Part shown: positions 28,774 through 36,508 of the stretch, piece after piece
How the letters are laid out: every line of letters begins with the position of its first letter
Numbering within the stretch: the first letter of the stretch is position 1
Assembly (NCBI RefSeq): GCF_014930455.1
Contig: NZ_JAAIYO010000003.1
Coordinates: forward strand, 124,001-188,000
DNA from: Corallococcus soli
Lineage (GTDB): Bacteria > Myxococcota > Myxococcia > Myxococcales > Myxococcaceae
DNA: 64,000 bases
Direction of reading: 5' to 3'
Translations under genes and position numbers: made by a program
The notes under the pieces: generated by a model
What the model was told of the DNA's origin: nothing
The model's database searches: none
The model's input: the letters and a program-made list of their open reading frames with translations, nothing else

Positions 28774-29811
28774 TCAGGCCTTCTGCGACTTCAGCATCCA
28801 GCCGATCATCTTGTAGAGCAGGCGGGCGCCCACGTTGGCGTCCCACTCGCTGCCCTCGGGGTCGGGGGCCACCTCCGTCAGGTCGAAGCCGACGATGGTG
28901 CGGCCTGAACGCACGACGCCCGCGACGAGCGCGGTGGCCTCCGGGAAGGACAGGCCGCCGGGCACGGGCGTGCCGGTGTGCGGGCACAGGACGGGATCCA
29001 ACCCGTCGATGTCGAACGACAGGTAGACCTGCTGCGGCAGCTTGTCGACGATCTGCTTCACCTGCTGGTTCCACGGCAGGCCGTCGAAGCGGTTCTGCTG
29101 GAGGGTGGCGTCGAAGAAGGCCTGGATGCGCCCGCCGGAGGACTCGATGTAGCGGTGCTCGTTCTCGCTCATGTCGCGCAGGCCGACCTGGACGAGTGTC
29201 TTCACGCCGGGGATGCGCTCCGCGACGTTGTAGAAGATGGACGCGTGCGACCAGGTGAAGCCCTCGTAGGCGACGCGCAGGTCGGCGTGCGCATCCAGGT
29301 GGAGCACGCCCATGCCGGGGTACTTCTCCGCGTGGGCCTGGATGATGCCGAAGGAGATGGCGTGGTCACCACCCACGGCGGCCACGCACTTGCCCTGCTC
29401 GAGCCAGTGCTTCGCGGTGCGGTAGACGTGGTCGTTGAGCTTCTCGCTGAAGGCGTTGACGTCGCGAGCGGCGGCGAGCAGCTCCGGCGTGCCGGCCTCG
29501 ATGCCACCGGCCTCGATGACGACCTGGGCGCGCTCCTTGGCCTGGGTGTTCCAGGCGTGCAGCTCCGCGGGGGCCTCCAGCATGGCGATGCCGCGCTCGT
29601 AGGGGCGGCCGGTCTCCACGTCGAACAGGTCCACCTGCCGGCTGGCGTCCAGCAGGGCGGCGGGCCCGTCGGAAGTGCCACCGCCGTAGCTGGTGGTGGC
29701 CTCGAAGGGCACGGGGATGACGACGACGTGCGCCTCGTCGGGGGAGTGGGGGAGGCCGAAGATGCCGGAGCCCGGCTGCGCGGCGGCGGCGGGGTCGAAG
29801 TGGGTAGCCAT
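28774..29811 (-). CDS. speB: Agmatinase-family ureohydrolase
   Basis: 345 aa. Binuclear manganese ligands are visible in the three canonical blocks: GGDHAISFG, HLDAHADLR and SFDIDGLDP. The protein is slightly longer than typical agmatinases (about 305 aa) owing to a helical insertion near residues 90-130 (AWNTQAKERAQVVIEAGGIEAG). Agmatinase splits agmatine to putrescine and urea in polyamine synthesis; related family members act on guanidinobutyrate or formiminoglutamate, so substrate is not certain. It is convergent with the receiver-HATPase gene. Confidence 0.8.
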   Translation of the reverse strand: MATHFDPAAAAQPGSGIFGLPHSPDEAHVVVIPVPFEATTSYGGGTSDGPAALLDASRQVDLFDVETGRPYERGIAMLEAPAELHAWNTQAKERAQVVIEAGGIEAGTPELLAAARDVNAFSEKLNDHVYRTAKHWLEQGKCVAAVGGDHAISFGIIQAHAEKYPGMGVLHLDAHADLRVAYEGFTWSHASIFYNVAERIPGVKTLVQVGLRDMSENEHRYIESSGGRIQAFFDATLQQNRFDGLPWNQQVKQIVDKLPQQVYLSFDIDGLDPVLCPHTGTPVPGGLSFPEATALVAGVVRSGRTIVGFDLTEVAPDPEGSEWDANVGARLLYKMIGWMLKSQKA

Positions 29812-29872
29812 GGCGGCGCAGGATACGGTTCCGCCTCCCGCGCGCAACGGCTTCCGTGATGCCTGGCTGCCC

Positions 29873-31450
29873 TCAGGGGGGATGGGCCTCCAGGAAGTCA
29901 TGGGCGGTGATGACTTCCGGTCGCAGGGGATGGCCGTCCATGAACCGTTGGTATTGGACGCGCGCCGCTTCCCATTGCCCCAGGGCCTCATACGACTTCG
30001 CCAGGCCCAGCAGGCAGTCTCCGTCGTTGCGTGACTTCCTCAGACACGTCTGGAACGACCGCACCGCTGCTTCGGGGGCGCCCTGCGCCAGGAGGTCCCT
30101 GCCGCGTTCGTAGTCAGGAACGGGAGAGTTGGAAGGAGGCAGATGATGGGATGTGGGCGCCTGGGAACGCGGCAAGCGGAGAATCTTGACCAGTATGAAC
30201 ACTCCGAAGATGACCCCGATCCCCACCGCCATGACCTGCAACCAGAAGGCGTCGCTGGAGAGCCGGGTCCTCAGGCGCGACGGCGGCCTGGGGTGCTCCG
30301 GGGCAGGCTCCTCAATGGGGGCCGGAGGCTCCGGGAGCCTTCGGGGCAGGCTCTTGGGAACGAACTCCTCGGGGAGCACCGGCCACTCATGCATCGCGGG
30401 CGACGGGGGCGAATCGGTCGTTCCGGTTCCGGAAGGACCGACGAGGATCCGCGCGTGGCGCCATGCTTGGAGCTGGCGCACGAAGGAGTCGGGGAGCGGC
30501 ACGGGCCGGTGCTGGGCGACCAGCTCCTCCTGGAAGGCCCAGGTCATGAACAGCTTGCGGGCATGGGTGGGGAGGCGGGATGCGTGCGCTCCCAGCCAGT
30601 CCGACAGGGACTGTTGCAGTGCCTCGGCGCTCTGGTAGCGGTCGCCAGGCATGGGCGCGAGCGCGCGCTTCAGGATGTCCAGCAGATCGTCATCCAGGCT
30701 GGGATTGAGGCTCCGCGCGGGCGTCAGGCGTCCCTCGGTGGCACGCTGGAAGATCTCCAGCTCATTGCCGGTGACGGGCCGCTCGCCGCACAGCAATTCG
30801 AACAGGACGACGCCCACGGCATAGACATCCGCGCGAGCATCCGCGGGCCACTGTTTCAGCTGCTCCGGCGCGAGGTAGGGATACTTGCCCTTGATGACGC
30901 CGACCTCGGTCTGCGGTCTTCCCGCGAGCCGCGCCTTGGCGATGCCGAAGTCGGCCACCTTCACCTCGCCCTCGTAGCTGACGAGGACGTTGTCCGGAGA
31001 GATGTCGCGGTGCACGAGGCCCAGCGGTACGCCCTGCTCATCCGTCCGCGTGTGGGCGTGGTGCAGGCCCCGGCACAGTTCGATGACGGTGCTCACGGCG
31101 AGGGGTGCGGGCATCCAGGAGAATTCCCGGCCCTTGAGCCGTTTCATCACCCGGGACAGAGGCTGGCCATCCACAAACTCCATGGCGAGGAAGTACTCGC
31201 CGTCCACCTGTCCGAAGTCGAAGACCTGCACGATGTTGCCGTGGTTGAGTCCCACGGAGATGCGTGCTTCGTTGAGGAACATCTCCACGAAGGCCGGATC
31301 CTCCGAGTACTGGCTCAGTACCCGCTTGATGACCACGGCCTTGGTGATACCGGGCCCCGCCGTATATTTGCCCCGGTAGACCATCGCCATGCCGCCAGCG
31401 CCCAGTCGTTCCAGGAGTTCATACCGGCCAAAGGCCTGGGGCTCATTCAC
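29873..31450 (-). CDS. Ser/Thr protein kinase with TM helix and TPR-like tail
   Basis: 525 aa. The catalytic domain (residues ~9-280) is intact: Gly loop LGAGGMAMVYRG, catalytic Lys in AVVIKRV, HRDISPDN, DFG, and APEQLKQWP after the activation segment. A Pro-rich linker (about 340-400) leads to one membrane helix (VMAVGIGVIFGVFILVKIL) and a short C-terminal region of TPR-like helices (DLLAQGAPEAAVRSFQTCLRKS). This is the typical myxobacterial receptor-like kinase layout. It is transcribed away from the MmcQ/YjbR-family gene at 31537. Confidence 0.9.
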   Translation of the reverse strand: MNEPQAFGRYELLERLGAGGMAMVYRGKYTAGPGITKAVVIKRVLSQYSEDPAFVEMFLNEARISVGLNHGNIVQVFDFGQVDGEYFLAMEFVDGQPLSRVMKRLKGREFSWMPAPLAVSTVIELCRGLHHAHTRTDEQGVPLGLVHRDISPDNVLVSYEGEVKVADFGIAKARLAGRPQTEVGVIKGKYPYLAPEQLKQWPADARADVYAVGVVLFELLCGERPVTGNELEIFQRATEGRLTPARSLNPSLDDDLLDILKRALAPMPGDRYQSAEALQQSLSDWLGAHASRLPTHARKLFMTWAFQEELVAQHRPVPLPDSFVRQLQAWRHARILVGPSGTGTTDSPPSPAMHEWPVLPEEFVPKSLPRRLPEPPAPIEEPAPEHPRPPSRLRTRLSSDAFWLQVMAVGIGVIFGVFILVKILRLPRSQAPTSHHLPPSNSPVPDYERGRDLLAQGAPEAAVRSFQTCLRKSRNDGDCLLGLAKSYEALGQWEAARVQYQRFMDGHPLRPEVITAHDFLEAHPP

Positions 31451-31536
31451 CCGCGAAAAGCTAGCAACAGGGTGGAAGTAGCGGAATCTTCCGAATCCCG
31501 AGGAGTCCAGGTTTTAACGAGGAAGGACGAATACAG

Positions 31537-31992
31537 ATGGCGGCCCGGAAGAAGGCAGTGAAGACGTCGGTGAAGCGCAAGGGGCCGCTCACGGTGGACG
31601 ACGTGCGGGAGCTGGCGCTGGCGCTGCCCGCGACGGAAGAGCGGCCCTCGTACGGCACCCCGGGGTTCCGGGTGAGCGACAAGCTCTTCGCGCGGGTGCT
31701 GGATGAGGACTCCATCGTCATCAAGGTGGACTTCGACCACCGGGAGGCCCTGCTCCAATCCCAGCCAGACGTCTTCCGGGTGACGCCGCACTACCAGGAC
31801 TGGCCCATGGTCATCGTCCAGCTCACCACGGTGAAGCGGCCCCTGCTGCAATCCCTGCTCAAGGAGGCGTGGCGCCGCTGCGCCTCCGCCAAGGTGCTCA
31901 AGGCGCAGGAGGCGGGCAGCAAGGCCGCGGCACCGGCCCCCAGGGCGAAGAAGGCCCCGGCCCGGAAGCGGAGCCCTTCAAAGAAAGCCTAA
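31537..31992 (+). CDS. MmcQ/YjbR-family protein with Ala/Lys-rich tail
   Basis: 151 aa. Residues ~17-120 match the MmcQ/YjbR (DUF419) fold: LTVDDVRELALALPATEERPSYGTPGFRVSDKLFARV, then VFRVTPHYQDWPMVIVQL. The last ~35 residues are a basic Ala/Pro/Lys tail (KAPARKRSPSKKA), which may bind nucleic acid. Family function is poorly defined. It overlaps the convergent oxidoreductase gene by 4 bp at the 3' end. Confidence 0.85.
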   Translation: MAARKKAVKTSVKRKGPLTVDDVRELALALPATEERPSYGTPGFRVSDKLFARVLDEDSIVIKVDFDHREALLQSQPDVFRVTPHYQDWPMVIVQLTTVKRPLLQSLLKEAWRRCASAKVLKAQEAGSKAAAPAPRAKKAPARKRSPSKKA

Positions 31993-32978
31993 TCCCAGCG
32001 CACTACCAGCTTCCCCACCGTGCTGTTGCCCGCCATCCGCTCCAGCCCGGCGCGGATGTCCGTCATGGGCAGCACCTCGTCCACCACGGCCTTCAGCGCG
32101 CCGGAGTCGAACAGCGGAAGCAGCTGCCGCTCCGCCGCCTGCGTCAGGGCCATCTTCTCCTCCGCCGGCCGGCTCCTGAGCACCGTCCCCGTGATGCGCA
32201 GCCGCTTGCGCATCACCACGCCCAGGTCCACGTCCGCGCGGCTCCCCGCGACCGAACCCACCTGCATCAGCCGGCCCCGGGGCGCCATCGCCTTCAGGGA
32301 CTCCGGCAGGTAGTTGCCGCCCACCAGGTCCAGGCACACGTCCGCGCCCCGTCCGCCCGTCGCCGCCAGCACCGCGTCCGCGAACACGGGCGGCGAGGAA
32401 TCACAGAGCACCGTGCGCTCCACGCCCCACTCCGACGCCCGCGCCAGCTTCTCCGCATTGCGCCCCGTGCCCACCACGCGCACGCCCATGGCCCGGCAGA
32501 GCAGGGCCGCCGCGGAGCCCACGCCGCTCGCCACCGCGTGCACCAGCACCGTCTCCCCGGGCCGCAGGTCCGCCTGGAGCACCAGCGCGTCCCAGGCCGT
32601 GAGGTACGCCTCCGGCAGCGCCGCCGCGTTCGCGAAGTCCATCCCTTGCGGCATGCGCAGCACCTCGCGCTCGTGCGTGGTGAGCACCTCGCTCCACGCG
32701 CCCCCGCCCACCAGCCCCATCACCCGGTCGCCCACCTGGAACTTCCGTGCCCGGGAGCCCACGGCCACCACCTCGCCCGCGTACTCCAGGCCCGGCACGT
32801 CCTGCGGCACGTCCTGCGGCGGCGGATAGGCGCCCCGCACCTGGAGCAGGTCCGCCCGGTTCAGCGCGCTCGTTCGCACCCGCACCTGCACGTCGTTCGG
32901 CCCCGGGGCCGGCTCCGGCCGCTCGTCGAACGCGAGGACTTCCGGACCGCCGGGCTGGGTGATGCGCACGACCTTCAT
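31989..32978 (-). CDS. Quinone-oxidoreductase-type MDR enzyme
   Basis: 329 aa from ATG 32978. This is a zinc-free medium-chain dehydrogenase of the quinone oxidoreductase/PIG3 type. It opens MKVVRITQPGGPEVLAFDERP, carries the nucleotide-binding VLVHAVASGVGSAAALLCRAMG motif, and lacks the Cys-rich structural-zinc lobe of alcohol dehydrogenases. It probably uses NADPH to reduce quinones or enones. The gene overlaps the 3' end of the MmcQ/YjbR-family gene. Confidence 0.9.
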   Translation of the reverse strand: MKVVRITQPGGPEVLAFDERPEPAPGPNDVQVRVRTSALNRADLLQVRGAYPPPQDVPQDVPGLEYAGEVVAVGSRARKFQVGDRVMGLVGGGAWSEVLTTHEREVLRMPQGMDFANAAALPEAYLTAWDALVLQADLRPGETVLVHAVASGVGSAAALLCRAMGVRVVGTGRNAEKLARASEWGVERTVLCDSSPPVFADAVLAATGGRGADVCLDLVGGNYLPESLKAMAPRGRLMQVGSVAGSRADVDLGVVMRKRLRITGTVLRSRPAEEKMALTQAAERQLLPLFDSGALKAVVDEVLPMTDIRAGLERMAGNSTVGKLVVRWD

Positions 32979-33114
32979 GGTGGGACTCCGCTGGAGATGC
33001 GCCGCCGTGGCCCTGTGACAGCGCGGGGGCGGTCCGCAGGGTCGGCTGCACGGCGAGGGCACGAAACGTCCTGGCCCGCGGGAGCGTCAAGGCTTATCTA
33101 GGACACCATCCGCC

Positions 33115-33321
33115 ATGCCACTTCCGCCGTGTCCCATCTGCCAGAAGCCCGTGCCTCCCCGCCCGGAGAACACCTCCCAACCCTTCTGCTCCCGCCGCTG
33201 CCGCGCCGTCGACCTGGGCCGCTGGCTGGGCGAGGAGTACCGCGTGCCCGACCGGCAGGTGGATGAGCAGGAGGACGAAACGCCCGCCGACCAGCACCCC
33301 GACCGCGGCCACGACGCCTGA
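33115..33321 (+). CDS. yacG: YacG-family zinc protein (DNA gyrase inhibitor)
   Basis: 68 aa. Four Cys in two pairs (CPIC near residues 6-9 and FCSRRC near 25-29) form the zinc site typical of YacG. RAVDLGRWLGEEYRVP matches the conserved segment after the second pair. E. coli YacG binds GyrB and inhibits supercoiling. The Glu/Asp-rich tail is of normal length for the family. Confidence 0.9.
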   Translation: MPLPPCPICQKPVPPRPENTSQPFCSRRCRAVDLGRWLGEEYRVPDRQVDEQEDETPADQHPDRGHDA

Positions 33322-33476
33322 GCCCGGCGTCCCGCGCGTCTTGAAAAATTCCGGGAGGAGACCGACGACGGGGCAGGGGAGCGCGCCGTCACAAGGCCCG
33401 CGTGCGTGCGCCCCGGGGGCATGACGACAGGTGTCCTGCTGGAGTCGCCAGGGCAGGGAGGATATACCCGGCCGCC

Positions 33477-34553
33477 GTGAAACGCGCCGTCAACCTGATC
33501 GCCAGCCTGCTCGTCACCATCGCCTTCATGTGGTGGGCCTTCCGGGACACGGACGTGTCCACGCAGATCGCCAGCCTCAAGGCGGCCAACTACGCGTGGG
33601 TGCTGCCGTACTTCCTGTGCCTGACCGCCATCCACGTGTTCCGCACGCTGCGCTGGGGCGCGCTCCTGTCAGGGCTGGAGCGGGTGCCATTCCGCAAGCT
33701 CAATGAGGCGTCTGGCATCGGCTTCATGATGTTGCTGGTGCTGCCGTTCCGGCTGGGGGAGTTCGCCCGGCCCTTCCTCATCGCCCAGCGCAGCTCCATC
33801 CGCCGCAGCGCGGCCATGACGTCCGTGGTGCTGGAGCGCATCGTGGACGGCCTCTTCGTCGCGGCCCTCTTCCGCGTGCTGCTCTTCTTCGTCCCCGTGG
33901 AGACGGAGGGCGTGAAGTACGTGAAGCTGGGCTCGTGGCTGATGTTCGGCGTGTTCGGCGGCGGGCTCGTGTTCCTGCTCCTGGGCCTGTGGCACCAGGA
34001 GACCACCGTGCGGCTCGTGCGCGCCACCGTGGGCCGCTTCTCCCCCACGGTCGCGGACAAGGTGGCGGACATCGTGGACACCTTCGTGGGCGCCATGCGG
34101 CAGCTCCCAGACCGCCGGCACATCGTCCTCTTCTTCGTCTACACGGTGCTGTACTGGGCCGTGAACGGCTTCGGCATGGCGCTGCTCGCCCGCGCCTTCG
34201 ACTGCTCCGGCGCGGCCCCGGGCGTCGCGTGCGAGCCCATGGGCCTGTCGCTGTTCCAGTCGTACATCGTGATGTGCGTGCTGGTGGTGGGCGCGATGAT
34301 CCCCGCCGCGCCCGGCATGGTGGGCACCTTCCACGCCGCCATCAAGGTGGGCCTGGGCCTGTTCCTGCCCGCCGCCGTGGTGAACGCCCACGGGCTCGCC
34401 TACGCCAACGTGCTGTGGCTGTGCCAGACGGCGCAGCACATCATCTTCGGCCTCATCCTGCTGTCCATCAGCCACATGTCCTTCCGTGAGCTGACGGGGA
34501 ACATGAAGAAGGACGGCGACGACGGCTCCGTCACCCGTTCATCCACGGCCTGA
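33477..34553 (+). CDS. Lysylphosphatidylglycerol synthase TM-region (UPF0104-like) membrane protein
   Basis: 358 aa from GTG 33477; the sequence upstream in the same frame lacks membrane-protein character. There are about eight hydrophobic spans (e.g. AVNLIASLLVTIAFMWWAF; IVLFFVYTVLYWAVNGFG; YIVMCVLVVGAMIPAAPG). The motifs LRWGALLSGLERVPFRKLNEASGIGFMMLLVLPFRLGEFARP and PAAPGMVGTFHAAIKVGLGLF are typical of this family. Members act as lipid or polyprenyl-lipid flippase-like proteins, alone or fused to aminoacyl-lipid synthases; no synthase domain is present here. It is convergent with the lipoprotein gene at 34600. Confidence 0.85.
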   Translation: MKRAVNLIASLLVTIAFMWWAFRDTDVSTQIASLKAANYAWVLPYFLCLTAIHVFRTLRWGALLSGLERVPFRKLNEASGIGFMMLLVLPFRLGEFARPFLIAQRSSIRRSAAMTSVVLERIVDGLFVAALFRVLLFFVPVETEGVKYVKLGSWLMFGVFGGGLVFLLLGLWHQETTVRLVRATVGRFSPTVADKVADIVDTFVGAMRQLPDRRHIVLFFVYTVLYWAVNGFGMALLARAFDCSGAAPGVACEPMGLSLFQSYIVMCVLVVGAMIPAAPGMVGTFHAAIKVGLGLFLPAAVVNAHGLAYANVLWLCQTAQHIIFGLILLSISHMSFRELTGNMKKDGDDGSVTRSSTA

Positions 34554-34562
34554 GCACCGCAC

Positions 34563-34583
34563 GCCGCCCCGGGCGGGGACGGC
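34563..34583. terminator. GC-rich hairpin between convergent genes
   Basis: GCCG-CCCC-GGGC-GGGG-A-CGGC can form an 8-bp stem with one bulged A in the gap between the UPF0104-like gene and the convergent lipoprotein gene. It has no T-run on either side, so terminator activity is uncertain. Confidence 0.3.
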
Positions 34584-34599
34584 GCGACGTGGCGGACGG

Positions 34600-35085
34600 C
34601 TACGGGGTGGGCTGCGTGGCCTGCCCGCCCGCGTCAGGCGCGTCCATGCCCGGGGGCGGGATCTTCTGGTTGCGCACGCTGTTCTTCACCTGCTCGGTGA
34701 CCGCCGCGGGATCGACCGTGCCCTTGAAGGTGCCGAAGGGCGTGTGCACGGTCTGCTCGCGGGTGGCATCACCCTCCGAGCCCGGGGGGCCACAGAACGC
34801 CTTGTCCTGGTCCTTGAGCGAGCCCATGGGCGTCCGCACCGCGGTGCGCGTCTGCGTGGTGGACTTGGCCACGAGCACGTTGTCGCGCATCAGCACGCAG
34901 TGGTCCTCGTCGAAGTACCAGGCCGACGAACCGTCCTGGAACTCCTGCGCCCGGGCCGGCCCCTTGCCCATGGCGTTGGCCACCTGGGCGGGCGTCATGC
35001 CGGGGTAGAGCTGCTCGAAGCCGGAGGTGGTGGCGCAGCCGCTGGCGGTCAGCGCGAGGACGGCGGTCATCAAGGAGGGACGCAT
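34600..35085 (-). CDS. Lipoprotein of unknown function
   Basis: 161 aa from ATG 35085; a TTG directly precedes it. The signal ends SLMTAVLALTASGC with a lipobox Cys. The mature part has an SmpA/OmlA-like opening (FEQLYPGMTPAQVANAMGKGP ... AWYFDEDHCVLMRDNVLVAK), a fold seen in BAM-associated and related lipoproteins. An SmpA-like relationship is likely by pattern but not shown. The end is Pro-rich (PPPGMDAPDAGGQATQPTP). Confidence 0.75.
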   Translation of the reverse strand: MRPSLMTAVLALTASGCATTSGFEQLYPGMTPAQVANAMGKGPARAQEFQDGSSAWYFDEDHCVLMRDNVLVAKSTTQTRTAVRTPMGSLKDQDKAFCGPPGSEGDATREQTVHTPFGTFKGTVDPAAVTEQVKNSVRNQKIPPPGMDAPDAGGQATQPTP

Positions 35086-35166
35086 CAAGGTCGGGGGCTC
35101 CTGGAAACAGGGACGACCCGAACCTAGCGTGTTTCCCTCCCGGGACGCTCCGGGTGGGGCGGAGGA

Positions 35167-35256
35167 CTACAGCTCCTGCTCCAGCCAGCGCCGCAGTCGC
35201 TCGCGCAGCGACAGGATGCGTCGGCGCGAGGCGAACAGGGGCGCCGGGCGGCTCAC
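35167..35256 (-). CDS. Possible 29-residue ORF coupled to the RHH gene
   Basis: A GTG at 35256 overlaps the TGA of the RHH-type gene (GTGA) and opens a 29-codon frame ending TAG at 35167. The product is Arg-rich and helical (RRRILSLRERLRRWLEQEL). The overlap is typical of translational coupling, but the length is too short for real confidence. Confidence 0.3.
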   Translation of the reverse strand: MSRPAPLFASRRRILSLRERLRRWLEQEL

Positions 35257-35507
35257 GACTCGCCTTCCGTCTTGGCGGGCATGCGGCCGTACTTGGACAG
35301 CAGGTCCTCCACCGCTTCGCGCAGGTACTCGCTCTGGTGGATGCGGGTGCGCCGCGCCAGCTCCCGCAGCTTGTGGACCTGCTCCTCGGGCACGAGGACG
35401 TGGGTGGAGACGATGTCGGCCTCCGGGCTCCGGACCTCACCGGGTTCCACCGGAGACTGGGACGACGGAGCGTCGGGGCTCAGCGGGCTGGCGCTTCCAT
35501 CCTGCAT
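35253..35507 (-). CDS. Ribbon-helix-helix-like small regulator
   Basis: 84 aa. After a disordered N-terminus (about 30 residues), the segment IVSTHVLVPEEQVHKLRELARRTRIHQSEYLREAVEDLLSKYG reads as the strand-helix-helix pattern of MetJ/Arc-type DNA-binding proteins or type II antitoxins. No toxin gene of normal size is adjacent; a 29-codon frame overlaps its stop. Regulatory target unknown. Confidence 0.65.
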   Translation of the reverse strand: MQDGSASPLSPDAPSSQSPVEPGEVRSPEADIVSTHVLVPEEQVHKLRELARRTRIHQSEYLREAVEDLLSKYGRMPAKTEGES

Positions 35508-35644
35508 CGGGGCTTCCTCCAGGCTTTTGCTGCTGCTACAGGCCGCTACCGACCTGACGCCGGCATTAGGGGGGCAGCCTCTCGTGTCGTCAAAAAAAGG
35601 GACGCCAGACGTCGGAGCCCCGGCCTGTCCCAGGACGTGTGGGG

Positions 35645-35673
35645 TTGACTCACCTCCTGCGCGCTGCTACTTG
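35645..35673 (+). promoter_or_regulatory. Putative sigma-70-type promoter for the UPF0016 gene
   Basis: TTGACT (35645-35650) and TACTTG (35668-35673) are separated by exactly 17 bp. Transcription would begin near 35680, at the 5' edge of the riboswitch-like element. The -10 box is weak. Confidence 0.45.
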
Positions 35674-35679
35674 CGACGA

Positions 35680-35800
35680 CACGTAAGGGGAGTAGTTCAC
35701 GCCGGCCGCAAGAGGCGTCGGGAAGCTCGACACACTGGCTGGAAACAGCCCGGGCCCCCACCTCGCGAAGCGCGAGACGAACGAGACCTTCGGACAGGGA
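35680..35800 (+). promoter_or_regulatory. yybP-ykoY-type manganese riboswitch
   Basis: The leader has the order of conserved yybP-ykoY blocks: AAGGGGAGTAG (35685-35695), a GCCGGCCGCAAG stem/loop region, CGACACACTGG with CTGGAAACAGCCCGGGC, and a closing GAGACCTTC segment near 35783. In proteobacteria this class commonly controls UPF0016/GDT1 and other Mn2+ exporters, which fits the gene 100 bp downstream. A following inverted repeat (CAGGGA ... TCCCTG, about 35794-35813) may be part of the expression platform. Mn2+ would be expected to switch transcription or translation on; not tested here. Confidence 0.82.
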
Positions 35801-35896
35801 TTCAACGTTCCCTGGCCGAGGTCCGCCGTGCGCGCTCCCCTGCAAGCGCTCATCACACGACGACCTCCGCGCCAGGGACTTCGAAGGGGTGCCTTC

Positions 35897-36472
35897 ATGA
35901 TGTCGTGGGAGTCCGTGCTCGGGTCGTTCGTGTTGGTCGCCGCCAGCGAGATGGGGGACAAGACGCAGCTGCTTGCCTTCTCGCTCGCGTCGAAGTTCCG
36001 CAAGCCGTGGGTCGTCCTGGCCGGCATCCTCGTGGCCACCATCGCCAACCATGCGCTGGCCTCGTCGGTGGGCGCGTGGGTGTCCGTGCACGTCCCGGCG
36101 CGAGTGATGGCTTTGATATTGGCGGTGATGTTCCTGGGCTTCGGCCTGTGGACGTTGAAGCCAGACACGCTGGACGACGACGACGGCAAGCCGCCGCGCT
36201 TCGGCGCCTTCCTCACCACCGTGGTGCTCTTCTTCCTGGCGGAGATGGGGGACAAGACGCAGCTGGCCACCATGGCGCTGGCCGCGCGCTACCAGTCACT
36301 GGTGATGGTGACGGTGGGCTCCACCGCGGGGATGCTGGTGGCGGACGGCCTGGCCGTCTTCCTGGGGGACCGGCTGGCCGGGCGGGTGCAGATGAAGTGG
36401 GTGCGGTGGGCGACCGCCAGCCTCTTCTTCATCTTCGGCGCCGTGTCGCTGTGGACGGCCTGGCGCGGCTGA
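35897..36472 (+). CDS. UPF0016/GDT1-family Mn2+/Ca2+ transporter
   Basis: 191 aa from ATG 35897 (ATG 35900 is adjacent). Six hydrophobic spans occur, with two copies of the family motif: ASEMGDKTQLLAFSLA and LAEMGDKTQLATMALA. The acidic motif residues form the cation site in family members (yeast Gdt1, human TMEM165, bacterial MneA/MntX-like exporters). A yybP-ykoY-type riboswitch upstream supports Mn2+ export. A cluster of Asp residues (LDDDDGK) sits between the two halves. Confidence 0.9.
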   Translation: MMSWESVLGSFVLVAASEMGDKTQLLAFSLASKFRKPWVVLAGILVATIANHALASSVGAWVSVHVPARVMALILAVMFLGFGLWTLKPDTLDDDDGKPPRFGAFLTTVVLFFLAEMGDKTQLATMALAARYQSLVMVTVGSTAGMLVADGLAVFLGDRLAGRVQMKWVRWATASLFFIFGAVSLWTAWRG

Positions 36473-36496
36473 CCCCGGCGCCATGCCGCGCCGGGG
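36473..36496. terminator. Bidirectional hairpin between convergent genes
   Basis: A perfect 9-bp inverted repeat, CCCCGGCGC-(CATGCC)-GCGCCGGGG, begins one base after the transporter stop and lies 12 bp before the convergent alcohol dehydrogenase stop. There is no T-run, so termination may need Rho or may be weak. Confidence 0.5.
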
Positions 36497-36508
36497 CCCT
36501 GCCCGTCA

